Of a stretch of 64,000 nt of DNA, positions 9,148 to 17,594 are shown piece by piece (within the stretch, counting starts at the first letter, position 1; each line of letters starts with the position of its first letter). Source of the stretch: Pelagisphaera sp964404745 (GTDB lineage: Bacteria; Verrucomicrobiota; Verrucomicrobiia; Opitutales; Opitutaceae); NCBI GenBank assembly GCA_964404745.1, contig CAYOLG010000004.1, positions 97,734 through 161,733 on the forward strand, read 5' to 3'. The position numbers and the translations under genes are program-made. The notes under the pieces are model-generated. The model saw only the letters and a program-made list of their open reading frames with translations. It was not told the origin of the DNA and made no database searches.

Positions 9148-9516
9148 TATGTCACTGCAGAAGTTCATCCGTTTCCAGTCTTTCCATCCTGACCCCCTGG
9201 GCCAAGGCAACTGCTTGTCTCGCCCTAGTCCGCGAAAGCGAATCCCTAGTTAGCCGCCGGTTGAAGATCCATTAATCGTCCGCTTGGGGGATAAGCGGCC
9301 CTACCTGTGGCTCGACACTCCAAATCTATTCACACAACCGAAACTTTCGACCCTCACTATCTCTATATTATGCAGATGCATCACGACAAAGTTAGACTAC
9401 GCGGTGTAGAGCACGCGCTAGCCCTAATGAGGCAAGCGGTTGTAGGGCTTGCTCTTGCGCAATGCCGCGTAAGAATTTTGGCAATGTTTAACTTGGGAGG
9501 TACGCACGCGTAATCT
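9148..9516. other. 369-bp intergenic region with a degenerate repeat
   Basis: I see no convincing gene here. A short open frame at 9307-9513 has no recognisable content. The stretch 9419-9474 contains AGCCCT/AGGGCT arms and GTAGGGCTTGCTCTTGCGC, which resembles the repeat at 22823-22905. The gap may hold a separate promoter for the oxidoreductase gene at 9517. Confidence 0.5.
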
Positions 9517-10545
9517 ATGAGCACTCTAAAAGGAATTTGCGTCGGCGCCGGCTATTTTAGTCGATTCCAATATGAAGCTTGGACTCGTATACCCGAAGTC
9601 GAGATCCTCGCCGCCTGCAATCGCAACGTCGAGCGGGCTCAAGATGTCGCCGACACCTACGGTATTCCACGCGTTTTCGGATGGAACGAATTGGCCACCG
9701 CTTTAGACGAGCTCAAACCAAATTTCGTCGATATCATCACCCCTCCTGAAACGCATAAGGAAGCGGTCATCCTAGCCGCAGAGAGAGGCATCGACGTCAT
9801 CTGCCAAAAACCACTCGCCCCTAGTCTTGAGGAAAGCGAAGAGATCGTGGAAATCGCCAATGAAGCAGGCATCCGCTTCATGGTGCACGAGAATTGGCGC
9901 TGGCAACCTTGGTACCGGGAGATCAAGCGGCAAATCAGTTTGGGAGCTATCGGCGACCTTCACTCCATATCCGTGCTCATGCGTATGGGCGATGGCTGGC
10001 AAAAGGACGCCTACTTGGCTAGGCAGCCCTTCTTTCGCGACTATCCTCGCTTGCTTATCTATGAAACAGGCGTCCATTTCCTGGATACCTTTCGCTACCT
10101 TAGCGGCGAGATCGAATCCATCTACGCCCGTCTGCAAAAACGAAACCCGGACATTGCCGGCGAAGATGCCGGGCAAGTCGTCGCTGGATTCGCATCCGGT
10201 GCCACCGCCATCCTCGATTCCAGCCGCTACAATGAAGCTATTTGCGAAAATCCTCGCTACACCTTCGGAACCGTTCGCGTAGACGGGAGCGCAGGTCATA
10301 TCGAGCTGGCGACTGACGGCTCCTTAACGTTCAAACAATTGGGAGAGAAACCGCGCCCAATAGAATACGCTCACAACACAGAAGAATTCGCCGGTGGATG
10401 CGTATTCAATCTGCAAAGGCATTTCGTCGAGAGCATGCAAAACGGAAAGCCTTTCGAAAGCACAGGCGAGGACTATCTTAAAACCGTGGCCCTCGTGGAA
10501 GCCTGCTACCGATCCAACGCTACTGGTGAGGTGGAAAAGTTGTGA
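9517..10545 (+). CDS. Gfo/Idh/MocA family oxidoreductase
   Basis: A 342-residue NAD(P)-dependent sugar or polyol oxidoreductase. The N-terminal Rossmann motif is degenerate (CVGAGYFSRFQ, with GAGYFS in place of a classical GxGxxG), followed by the family signature CQKPLAPSLEE, in which C-Q-K-P replaces the commoner E-K-P. The C-terminal alpha/beta domain carries YETGVHFLDTFRYL with the catalytic-type His. It follows the dehydrogenase-cyclase pair and precedes a VOC gene, so it probably acts in the same catabolic pathway. Substrate unknown. Confidence 0.85.
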   Translation: MSTLKGICVGAGYFSRFQYEAWTRIPEVEILAACNRNVERAQDVADTYGIPRVFGWNELATALDELKPNFVDIITPPETHKEAVILAAERGIDVICQKPLAPSLEESEEIVEIANEAGIRFMVHENWRWQPWYREIKRQISLGAIGDLHSISVLMRMGDGWQKDAYLARQPFFRDYPRLLIYETGVHFLDTFRYLSGEIESIYARLQKRNPDIAGEDAGQVVAGFASGATAILDSSRYNEAICENPRYTFGTVRVDGSAGHIELATDGSLTFKQLGEKPRPIEYAHNTEEFAGGCVFNLQRHFVESMQNGKPFESTGEDYLKTVALVEACYRSNATGEVEKL

Positions 10546-10570
10546 CTGCGCCTATAAGTTGCATTCATCT

Positions 10571-10641
10571 GGCAGGGAAGACTGGCTCGGTCCTCCGCAT
10601 TGCCTTTCCTTGTATCAGAGGACCGAGCCGATCCTCCCTAC
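10571..10641. repeat. Intergenic inverted repeat, GGTAGGGAGGACC family (copy 2)
   Basis: GGCAGGGAAGACTGGCTCGG and AGGACCGAGCCGATCCTCCC form imperfect arms around a spacer of about 20 bases, ending in TACCC. It shares the GGACCGAGCC core with copies at 17470 and 18955. Just downstream (10652-10720) are further short GCG-rich inverted segments that I cannot assign. Confidence 0.8.
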
Positions 10642-10742
10642 CCTTCAATCAGAACCTATTGGCTTCGCAACGCGAAGACAGCTATTTGGCCCGCAAGGGA
10701 CAACCAGCGCAGCGATGTTAACAACAATCATCCACGACCACC

Positions 10743-11132
10743 ATGAAACACCAAGGACTTGATCACTTCGCCATCGCAGTGCCCGACACCGACAAGGCCC
10801 TCGAGCTATGGCGAGACCAATACGGGCTCTCCGTCGTCTGCTCGGAAATTGTCAACGACGGGACCGTCAAGTTAACTCTACTCGATATGGGCAACACGCA
10901 ACTACAACTCGTCGAGCCAATCACCGAGGATCATCCCCTGAAGGATTGGATAGAGAAGAACGGTTCCGGCTTGCACCATATATGCCTGCGTGTGGAAAAC
11001 ATCGATACGGCAATCAACGAAAGTCCAGTACCCACCTTGGGCTCACCACACGAAGGCACCGAGGGCAAACGCGCTATCTTCGTCGACCGGACCGCGACGC
11101 AAGACATTCAAGTCGAGTACACAGGCTCCTAG
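10743..11132 (+). CDS. VOC family protein, methylmalonyl-CoA epimerase-like
   Basis: A 129-residue single-domain vicinal oxygen chelate protein. The metal-ligand pattern of methylmalonyl-CoA epimerase is visible: LDHFAIAVPDTDKA (His near residue 8), LQLVEPI (Gln/Glu), GLHHICLRVENID (His near 80) and a terminal IQVEYTG (Glu near 125). The family makes metal-dependent proton transfers next to a carbonyl. Its genomic place after sugar-acid enzymes leaves open an epimerase or isomerase role in that pathway. No methylmalonyl-CoA mutase gene is nearby, so I leave the symbol empty. Confidence 0.75.
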   Translation: MKHQGLDHFAIAVPDTDKALELWRDQYGLSVVCSEIVNDGTVKLTLLDMGNTQLQLVEPITEDHPLKDWIEKNGSGLHHICLRVENIDTAINESPVPTLGSPHEGTEGKRAIFVDRTATQDIQVEYTGS

Positions 11133-11328
11133 GCCATGTAGACAAACTCGCTCATATCGCCGAGATTCGGCTCGTTTCGGAATTTATCCACACGGCCTAG
11201 ATTGAACGCGCAGGACGTTCAGCTCAATCGCACATGCGCGCGCGCGCGGAAATGAGTGGCAGCCCATTTCCGTACCTCATTAGCCAAAGGACATAGAGGC
11301 TGGGCGCTTCAAAAGGCGCTCGAGCCGC

Positions 11329-11538
11329 GCGCTTTACACAATAAGAAGTCCGAACGGTACTTCCGTCGCAGAGCACTGAAGGGNNNNNNNNNNNNNNNNN
11401 NNNNNNNNNNNNNNNNNNNNNNNNNNNNNNNNNNNNNNNNNNNNNNNNNNNNNNNNNNNNNNNNNNNNNNNNNNNNNNNNNNNGCGCTTTACACAATAAG
11501 AAGTCCGAACGGTACTTCCGTCGCAGAGCACTGAAGGG
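11329..11538. other. Assembly gap (100 N) flanked by an identical 55-bp direct repeat
   Basis: Bases 11384-11483 are N. The 55 bases before the gap (11329-11383) and after it (11484-11538) are identical, starting GCGCTTTACACAATAAGAAG. Exactly 55 is a common k-mer size in de Bruijn assemblers, so the two contig ends probably overlap, or a repeat was collapsed there. The flanking 11133-11328 also has a (GC)n run near 11235-11249. No gene is supported here. Confidence 0.9.
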
Positions 11539-11584
11539 TTTCTCATACATTGACAGTTCATCGCTTTTGCGTCTGAAACGAACT

Positions 11585-13348
11585 ATGCATTTCCCCTCCG
11601 CCCTCTCTATTGCGCTAACCCTGTTGATCGCTACAGCATTCTCCGCTCAAGAGAACTGGCCTACTCATCCGGATTCGGTGGAGAAGCCTGGGGTTCCCAG
11701 AGGGGAGATCCTGACCTTCCAGTTAGACGATTCCACGGTGTTCCCTGGAACGTCGCGCAAGATTTGGGTTTACGTTCCCGCTCAATACGATGGAGCGAAA
11801 CCTGCCTGCTTGTACGTCTGCCAAGACGGCATTAAGTATGAGGCGACCACCGTATTCGACAATCTGATTCATCAAGGGGAGATGCCGATGACAATTGGCG
11901 TTTTTGCCGCTCACGGGCGTTACCACATCGACAATCCTGACACGCAGGTAGATCGACTGAATCGGAGTTACGAGTATGACAGCGTCATAGACAATTACGC
12001 CCAGTTCCTGCAAAAGGATCTACTGCCTGCGGTAGAGCGAATGAAGACTAGCGATGGGAGGGATATACGCTTGTCTAAGCGCGCGACTGATCGCATGATT
12101 GCCGGCAACAGCAGCGGAGGCATTGCCGCGTTCACCGCCGCATTCCTACACCCGGAATGGTATTCGCGGGTATTCACAGGAGTCGGTACCTACGTAGCTA
12201 TGCGTGGTGGCGAGCAACTGGCTGGCCTGATTCGCAAAGTAGAGCCCATGCCCCTGCGCGTATTCCTACAAGGAGGCACCAACGACAACAATCTCGACGT
12301 CGGCGACTGGTGGATTGGCAACCAAGCGATGCAGCGTTCTTTGGAATTCGCAGGCTATGAAGTGAAGTATGCTTGGGGCGACGGCGGCCATAATTCGCTC
12401 CATGCCACGGCGGTATTCCCCGACGCCATGCGATGGCTCTGGAAAGATTGGCCTGAGCTCCCCAAAAACCATGGCAGTGGAGGTCGCTGGCTAGGGCAGA
12501 CGGTCCTCACTGACGAATCCTGGGAACTCATTGGCGAAGGCTACGGTTTCACCGAAGGTCCAGTCGCTACGCCTGACGGCGAAGTTTTTTTTAATGACCT
12601 CCGCCACAGCAAAACCTATTTCGTCGACCGCAATGACCGTGTGACTGAATGGATGTCAAATACGGAGCGGTCCAACGGCATGGCTTACGGACCGGATAGT
12701 CGCCGCTATACTTTGGCTGCCAACGCCAAACAGGTTTGGGCCTTCGACAAGGAGGGCAACAAAGAAGTCGTGGCTACGGGGATACGCGGCAATGACATCG
12801 TCATCGCTGTCAACGGCAACATGTACATAACCGAGCCGGTAAGCAACGACAACAAGCGATCCGATCGTAGCCGGATTTGGCTGGTGCGCCCAAATGGCGA
12901 AAAGCAGGAGCTCGACTACGGCCTGAAATTCGCCAACGGCATAGCTCTCTCGCCCGATCAGACCCAACTTTATGTAGCGGATTACGATTCTCATTGGATC
13001 TATAGCTACATGGTTCAGCCCGACGGCGCGATCGGCTACAAGCAACGCCTCATCTGGCTGCACAAAAAGGATTCCGAAGATTCCGCCCGAGCCGACGGGG
13101 TGCGGGTCGATCGATTCGGCAATGTCTGGGTAGCGACCGGGATGGGTATCCAGATTTGCGATTCGGCGGGAAGGCCGCGCGTCATCATGCGTACCCCCAA
13201 TGGCCGGGTCGCCAACTTCTGCTTCGCCGGACCGAACTTCGATACCATCTACGCCACCTGCGGCGACAAAGTCTATAAGCGCAAAGTCAAATCCATCGGC
13301 GTCCAGTCTTGGAAAGAGCTCGTACAGCCCGCGCAACCGAAGACGTAG
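11585..13348 (+). CDS. Secreted esterase / SMP-30-gluconolactonase fusion protein
   Basis: This 587-residue exported protein joins two enzymes. After a signal peptide (MHFPSALSIALTLLIATAFS) comes an alpha/beta-hydrolase of the enterochelin-esterase/esterase-D type (RKIWVYVPAQYDGAKPACLY, nucleophile elbow AGNSSGG near residue 176, GDGGHNSLHA with the catalytic-type His). From about residue 310 an SMP-30/gluconolactonase-like beta-propeller follows (EGYGFTEGPVATPDGEVFFND, ANGIALSPDQTQLYVADYDS, ADGVRVDRFGNVWVATG). The pair could release an ester and then open a lactone, which is inference. An ATG six codons upstream (11567) is possible, but the signal peptide fits the later start. It begins just downstream of the assembly gap. 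Confidence 0.85.
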   Translation: MHFPSALSIALTLLIATAFSAQENWPTHPDSVEKPGVPRGEILTFQLDDSTVFPGTSRKIWVYVPAQYDGAKPACLYVCQDGIKYEATTVFDNLIHQGEMPMTIGVFAAHGRYHIDNPDTQVDRLNRSYEYDSVIDNYAQFLQKDLLPAVERMKTSDGRDIRLSKRATDRMIAGNSSGGIAAFTAAFLHPEWYSRVFTGVGTYVAMRGGEQLAGLIRKVEPMPLRVFLQGGTNDNNLDVGDWWIGNQAMQRSLEFAGYEVKYAWGDGGHNSLHATAVFPDAMRWLWKDWPELPKNHGSGGRWLGQTVLTDESWELIGEGYGFTEGPVATPDGEVFFNDLRHSKTYFVDRNDRVTEWMSNTERSNGMAYGPDSRRYTLAANAKQVWAFDKEGNKEVVATGIRGNDIVIAVNGNMYITEPVSNDNKRSDRSRIWLVRPNGEKQELDYGLKFANGIALSPDQTQLYVADYDSHWIYSYMVQPDGAIGYKQRLIWLHKKDSEDSARADGVRVDRFGNVWVATGMGIQICDSAGRPRVIMRTPNGRVANFCFAGPNFDTIYATCGDKVYKRKVKSIGVQSWKELVQPAQPKT

Positions 13349-13383
13349 CCTCTATTTGGCCGCGAAAACCGAACGGCCACAAA

Positions 13384-13482
13384 GGTAGTATAGGCTTCCA
13401 GCCTGTGACTTTAACATCGGCAATGAGGCAGGATGCCTGTTCTACTCTTTTCAAATTGAGGACCGAACCGGTCCTCCTACCT
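13384..13482. repeat. Composite intergenic repeats (TAGGCTTCCAGCCTGT family and GGTAGGGAGGACC family, copy 3)
   Basis: The first part, 13384-13445, starts GGTAGTATAGGCTTCCAGCC and ends with GGATGCCTGTTCTAC; a relative lies near 20397-20500. The second part, 13458-13482, GAGGACCGAACCGGTCCTCC plus TACC, is a short self-palindromic half of the other repeat family. Both lie between the fusion gene and the convergent DUF1592 gene. Confidence 0.7.
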
Positions 13483-13491
13483 CGAATCAAA

Positions 13492-15993
13492 CTATGGTCT
13501 CGAAAAACTCTTGCTGGTAGCGACTAGGGTGATCAGATCGCGGAATCCTTCTCCCTGTTCCTCTAGATCGGTCAGGATGCCATCAATCACAGGACGATCC
13601 ATAATTTCGGTACGGCGTCCCAATGAGTAAGCTAGCATCTTTTCCGTAACCGCTCGATTGAACAGGGACTGCCTCTCCAGGAGAATTTTTTTAAATTCAA
13701 TGACGTCCCTAAACTCGCTACCATCCGGCAACCTCCCGGAAGCGTCGATCGGAGCCCGGTCATCGCCATAATTCGAGCGCCAACCGCCGATGGGATCGAA
13801 ATTCTCTAAAGCGAACCCGAGCGGATCGATCTTCCGGTGGCACTCCCGGCAAGACTCGACAGTGCGGTGCTTCTCCAACTGCTCTCGGATCGTCTTGGTT
13901 CCGCGTACGTCCGGATCCAGCGGTTCTACGTCTGGCGGAGGTGGCGGCGGAGGCGTTCCCAAAAGATTCTCTAACAACCAAATGCCGCGATAAACGGGCG
14001 AGGTGTCGATTCCATTGGCTGTAACCGTTAGTACGCTAGCCTGTCCCAGAAGCCCGCCTCTCCTTCGGTCATTGAGAGCTACTTTCTGGAAATCCAAACC
14101 TTTGACTCCCTCGAGACCATAGAGCTCTGCCAGAGGGCCGTTCACAAAAGTATAGTTGGAATCCAAAAAGCAGGAAAGGTTCTGGTTAACGTCTATGGCG
14201 TGCCGAACATACAGCTCGGTTTCCTTCCGCATTGCCCTCTCCAGATCTCCCTCATAGTAGACTTCGAATTTGCTGCGATCCGGTGGAGCGTCCCCCAAAT
14301 CGCGTAAGGTCAGCCAGCTATCCACAAAACCGCTGATAAAGCGATTCGATCGATCGTCAGCCAACATACGCTCGACTTGTTCCATTAAAACATCCGAGCG
14401 GTTCAAGCGCTTTCGCTTGGCCAAATTCAAGAGCGTTTCGTCCGGCAAGGTGCCCCACAAGAAGTACGACAGGCGAGACGCCAAAGCGTAGTCGGTCAGG
14501 CGAGACGGATCCGACTTCATCGGCTTTTCTTCCAAATAGAGAAATGATGGCGAGCACAGAGCCGCCTTGAGCCCGTCCTTCATTGCCTCAAAAGGAGAAT
14601 GCCCTTTCTCGATCCGACCGGATACAACGTCCATCAAGCTGTTTACCTCAGAGCGCGTCGCTGGTCGACGATAAGCTCTGGTAGCGAAATTCTGGATAAT
14701 CTTTCGCGTATTTCTCGGATCGAACGCCTCGTCGCCGATAATCGCCTTCCAGCTCAGAGCGGGCCATTCATCGTAAAAGGGGCCCTCGATCTGCACTTCA
14801 TGGATACGAATGTGAGGCACCCCGCCGTGCTTGATGGCGACGACCATGTAGTCTTCCTCCAAATCGGCCTTCGGGATCGATGGATCCGGATTCTCGATCA
14901 CAATTTTGGATACCGCCCTAAAACTCGGTCGGATATCCATCGTTCCGTTCACGTAGTTAAAGCGGGGAGCAAAGCCTTTGTCCAGCCAGCTACGAGTCGT
15001 GTACCACTGAGGTCCGTCGTCAGACAAATCGAAGAAGCCGAGCTCTGGTTCAAAGGGCTGCGGCATGTGGAGAAAGCCGAAACGGCGATGCCCAGGGATC
15101 ACGCGAAGCTGCATCGGCTCGTTGGGATCGTTGGTGATCGCTTTATGCTGAAAGGAATGACGTCGATTCACTGCTTCGGCCAAAATGCGAATCTCGTAGA
15201 TCCCTCCCTCGGGCACGCCTTCCTCGAAGGCGATCAATGGGGCGTAAGAACCGAAGCGGCGTACCGTATTGGGAGCCTCGTAAATATTGAGGTAGCGTTG
15301 CCCATGGGCATTCATGTGACGCTTATTCAGCTCCGGCTGCTGCAGAAAATCCCCACTGAATATCCAGGATTGCGGCTTCGGTTTTTCCTGCCAAGGCAGG
15401 GCCTTTTCCACGATCTGGTCCGCGGCTTTCAGATAGCGGTCCAGCAAATACCCGGAAGTCACTAGAGCATCCCCGACGTTGTCCAGGTGCTCGACCACTC
15501 GTTCGCCAGGGAACGTTTCCGTGGGATCGAACATGCTCATATCCATCTGGAAGAGGTCGCCCACCGTATGGAAATACTCACGATGATTCAAGCGTCGAAG
15601 AACGGTCTCGCCTCCCGTAATTGTCCGACTGTCGAAGGCATGAGCCACCGCGCCTGTCATCCAGTCGATCACTTCTTGCCGCTCCACATCTCCTGGCTGA
15701 GGCTCGTCCTCTGGAGGCATGTCCCCCAAATTCAGTAGATCTAGGATATCCTGGAAATCCACTAGAGCATCGTCGTCATTTATCGGATACGAAAGTAGAT
15801 CGAAACTGCGCTCGCCCTTCTGCTTTTCCTCGTTGTGGCAACTAAGACAATACTCCTCGAGGAAGGGCTTTACCTTCGATTCGAAAGCCCTTGCATCGAA
15901 ATCGATTGACGCGCGAGCCCATACTTGAGTGCCCGCGAGCACGCCGAGCCACCCGGCCACGATCAGCTTTGAGAACAGGCCTCTAGAGCTCAT
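13492..15993 (-). CDS. DUF1592-type planctomycetal cytochrome c protein
   Basis: An exported protein of 833 residues with a signal peptide (LIVAGWLGVLAGTQVWA) and a haem motif EEYCLSCH near residues 49-53. It then shows the DUF1587/DUF1595/DUF1592/DUF1588/DUF1585 series (LRRLNHREYFHTVGDLF, DYALASRLSYFLWGTLPDETLL, RRGGLLGQASVLTVTANG, a second CRECHRKIDPLGFALENFDP haem-like motif). The family is common in Planctomycetes and Verrucomicrobia; its biochemical role is not established. The start at 15993 is chosen because its ATG overlaps the stop of the upstream DUF1552 gene (ATGA) and precedes the signal peptide; a 31-codon extension to 16086 would lie inside that gene. The two are translationally coupled. 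Confidence 0.9.
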   Translation of the reverse strand: MSSRGLFSKLIVAGWLGVLAGTQVWARASIDFDARAFESKVKPFLEEYCLSCHNEEKQKGERSFDLLSYPINDDDALVDFQDILDLLNLGDMPPEDEPQPGDVERQEVIDWMTGAVAHAFDSRTITGGETVLRRLNHREYFHTVGDLFQMDMSMFDPTETFPGERVVEHLDNVGDALVTSGYLLDRYLKAADQIVEKALPWQEKPKPQSWIFSGDFLQQPELNKRHMNAHGQRYLNIYEAPNTVRRFGSYAPLIAFEEGVPEGGIYEIRILAEAVNRRHSFQHKAITNDPNEPMQLRVIPGHRRFGFLHMPQPFEPELGFFDLSDDGPQWYTTRSWLDKGFAPRFNYVNGTMDIRPSFRAVSKIVIENPDPSIPKADLEEDYMVVAIKHGGVPHIRIHEVQIEGPFYDEWPALSWKAIIGDEAFDPRNTRKIIQNFATRAYRRPATRSEVNSLMDVVSGRIEKGHSPFEAMKDGLKAALCSPSFLYLEEKPMKSDPSRLTDYALASRLSYFLWGTLPDETLLNLAKRKRLNRSDVLMEQVERMLADDRSNRFISGFVDSWLTLRDLGDAPPDRSKFEVYYEGDLERAMRKETELYVRHAIDVNQNLSCFLDSNYTFVNGPLAELYGLEGVKGLDFQKVALNDRRRGGLLGQASVLTVTANGIDTSPVYRGIWLLENLLGTPPPPPPPDVEPLDPDVRGTKTIREQLEKHRTVESCRECHRKIDPLGFALENFDPIGGWRSNYGDDRAPIDASGRLPDGSEFRDVIEFKKILLERQSLFNRAVTEKMLAYSLGRRTEIMDRPVIDGILTDLEEQGEGFRDLITLVATSKSFSRP

Positions 15994-17267
15994 GCCGATT
16001 CCAAGCCAGTGAGCGTGCCGGTGCTCGTTCCGAAGAAATCGGTTTCGACCCCAAACCGCTGCAACATCGAAAGGTAGAGATTGCAAAGCGGGACTCGCTT
16101 ACCCTGGGTCGAAGGATACTCCTTGTGCTCGCCCGTCTTAAAGCCCGACCCCGCGAGAATGATGGGCAAATCGCTGTTAACGTGAGCATTCCCGTTCCCC
16201 ATACCGCTACCGAATAGCACCATCGTACTGTTGAGCAGGCTTCCATTCGAATCCAGCTCTTTAAGCGACTTCAATTTATCGAGAAAACGGGATAGTTGCT
16301 CCATTTGGTAATACTCGATCGTGGTCAGCCCTTCTATCTTATCTGGCTTCTGCCCGTGATGCGACAAGGCGTGGTAACCGTCGCTCAGACCGAAAAACCG
16401 CGTATCGAATTCCGCTCCCGCCATCTCGAAGGTGGCCACGCGAGTAGAATCCGTCTGCAAAGCCAGGGCGATCAAATCATACATAACCGGAATGTCCTCG
16501 ACGAGGCTGCGATCTTGCGGCTCAGCCATCTGCATCTCCGGCTTGGGAACTCTGGACCAGCGTTTATCCAGCTCGAGGCTCACTTCAACATCTCTAACCG
16601 AGGTCAAATACTCGTCCAGCTTCTCCCTATCCTGTCCCCCGAGTCGCCGCTCGAGGCTTTTCGCATCTGAAAGCACGGAGTCGAGGATGGAGCCACGCAG
16701 CTCTAAATTGTCCGCAGCTTCCTGCTTAGCTCGTTCCCCTTCGTTGATAAAAAGCTTCCGGAAAAGCTCGCGCGGGCCTTCGATGGGAGGCACGCGAACG
16801 CCTGTTCGCGTCCAGCACATGTGGCAGCCGCCATGTAAACCATCCTCCGAACCGATCGTTAGGGACGGGAATCGCGTTGCCGCTCCCACATGCTCGGCAG
16901 CCCGCTGATCGATGGAAATATTGCCTTCCGGCATCCCTTTGGCATCGGCCATCTTCACCCCGCTTAGGAAGGTGTGCACGGAAAAGTGCCCTCCCTTTAC
17001 ATCGTGGTCTAGATGGGAAAAGATATTAAAGTCTCGCCGATGGCGCTCCATAGGAGCCAGCAAGGAAGTCATGGCGTAATTCGGGCCGGCCTCGGTCGGG
17101 AAGAAATCCTTGGGGTACATGCCGAAGGAATTGCCGATGCAAACCATTCGCATGGGCGGCCCAGAAGCGGAGGCTTTAACCGCTGCAACCGACTTTGCAG
17201 CGATTGATTCCAATGCCGGCAAAGCCAGAGTGGCAAACGAGGATTTCAAAAATAGACGTCTATTCAT
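15990..17267 (-). CDS. DUF1552 domain protein, Tat-exported
   Basis: A 425-residue protein with a Tat-type leader (MNRRLFLKSSFATLALPALE) and the DUF1552 body (MRMVCIGNSFGMYPKDFFP, SHLDHDVKGGHFSVHTFLSG, GSGMGNGNAHVNSDLPIILAG). DUF1552 resembles sulfatase/phosphatase-like DUF1501 proteins and is almost always encoded beside a DUF1592 cytochrome, as here with a 4-bp overlap. The pair probably works together in the periplasm in oxidative breakdown of a polymer or organic compound; that is inference from family distribution, since no activity is established. Confidence 0.9.
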   Translation of the reverse strand: MNRRLFLKSSFATLALPALESIAAKSVAAVKASASGPPMRMVCIGNSFGMYPKDFFPTEAGPNYAMTSLLAPMERHRRDFNIFSHLDHDVKGGHFSVHTFLSGVKMADAKGMPEGNISIDQRAAEHVGAATRFPSLTIGSEDGLHGGCHMCWTRTGVRVPPIEGPRELFRKLFINEGERAKQEAADNLELRGSILDSVLSDAKSLERRLGGQDREKLDEYLTSVRDVEVSLELDKRWSRVPKPEMQMAEPQDRSLVEDIPVMYDLIALALQTDSTRVATFEMAGAEFDTRFFGLSDGYHALSHHGQKPDKIEGLTTIEYYQMEQLSRFLDKLKSLKELDSNGSLLNSTMVLFGSGMGNGNAHVNSDLPIILAGSGFKTGEHKEYPSTQGKRVPLCNLYLSMLQRFGVETDFFGTSTGTLTGLESA

Positions 17268-17594
17268 GGGGATTTTCTACGATACCAAATTCCGCTATAA
17301 ATGCAATGTTCTAGAAAGGCTAAGCCACCATACCGGTAATTGGCCGCGAATCAGCAAATTTAGACATTCTTTGTGGCAAGGAGATCAGGGCGAAATTGTT
17401 TTTGACAGGATACGCTAAGCTACAGGATCACGCTTCCGCGTGGGCATGATCCAAAACAACCCTCGAAAAGTTAGGGAGGATCGGCTCGTTCCTCCGCATA
17501 GCGATCTTCGACGGAGGACCGAGACGGTCCTCCCTACCGACTTCTGATGTAGCCGACTAGCTTCTCTTACAATAATTTCCGCTTCCCCAACCCG
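17268..17594. repeat. Intergenic region with GGTAGGGAGGACC-family inverted repeat (copy 4, 17470-17539)
   Basis: The region holds one clear element at 17470-17539: GTTAGGGAGGATCGGCTCG and GGACCGAGACGGTCCTCCC plus TACC as arms, around a CCTCCGCATAGCGATCTTCG spacer that is shared with copy 5. Otherwise I see no gene or motif; it may contain the promoter of the minus-strand DUF1552 operon near 17268-17400. Confidence 0.75.

Noticed and set aside
9307..9513. 68-codon open frame with GTG start between the cyclase and oxidoreductase genes
   Set aside because: No recognisable motif, overlaps a degenerate repeat and has no good start signal; treated as non-coding.
11329..11538. Direct repeat around the N-run as a possible CRISPR or tandem repeat
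   Set aside because: There are only two copies of exactly 55 bp around an N-gap; assembly overlap explains it better.
15994..16086. 31-codon N-terminal extension of the DUF1592 gene
   Set aside because: It would overlap the DUF1552 gene, while the ATGA junction and signal peptide support the later start.
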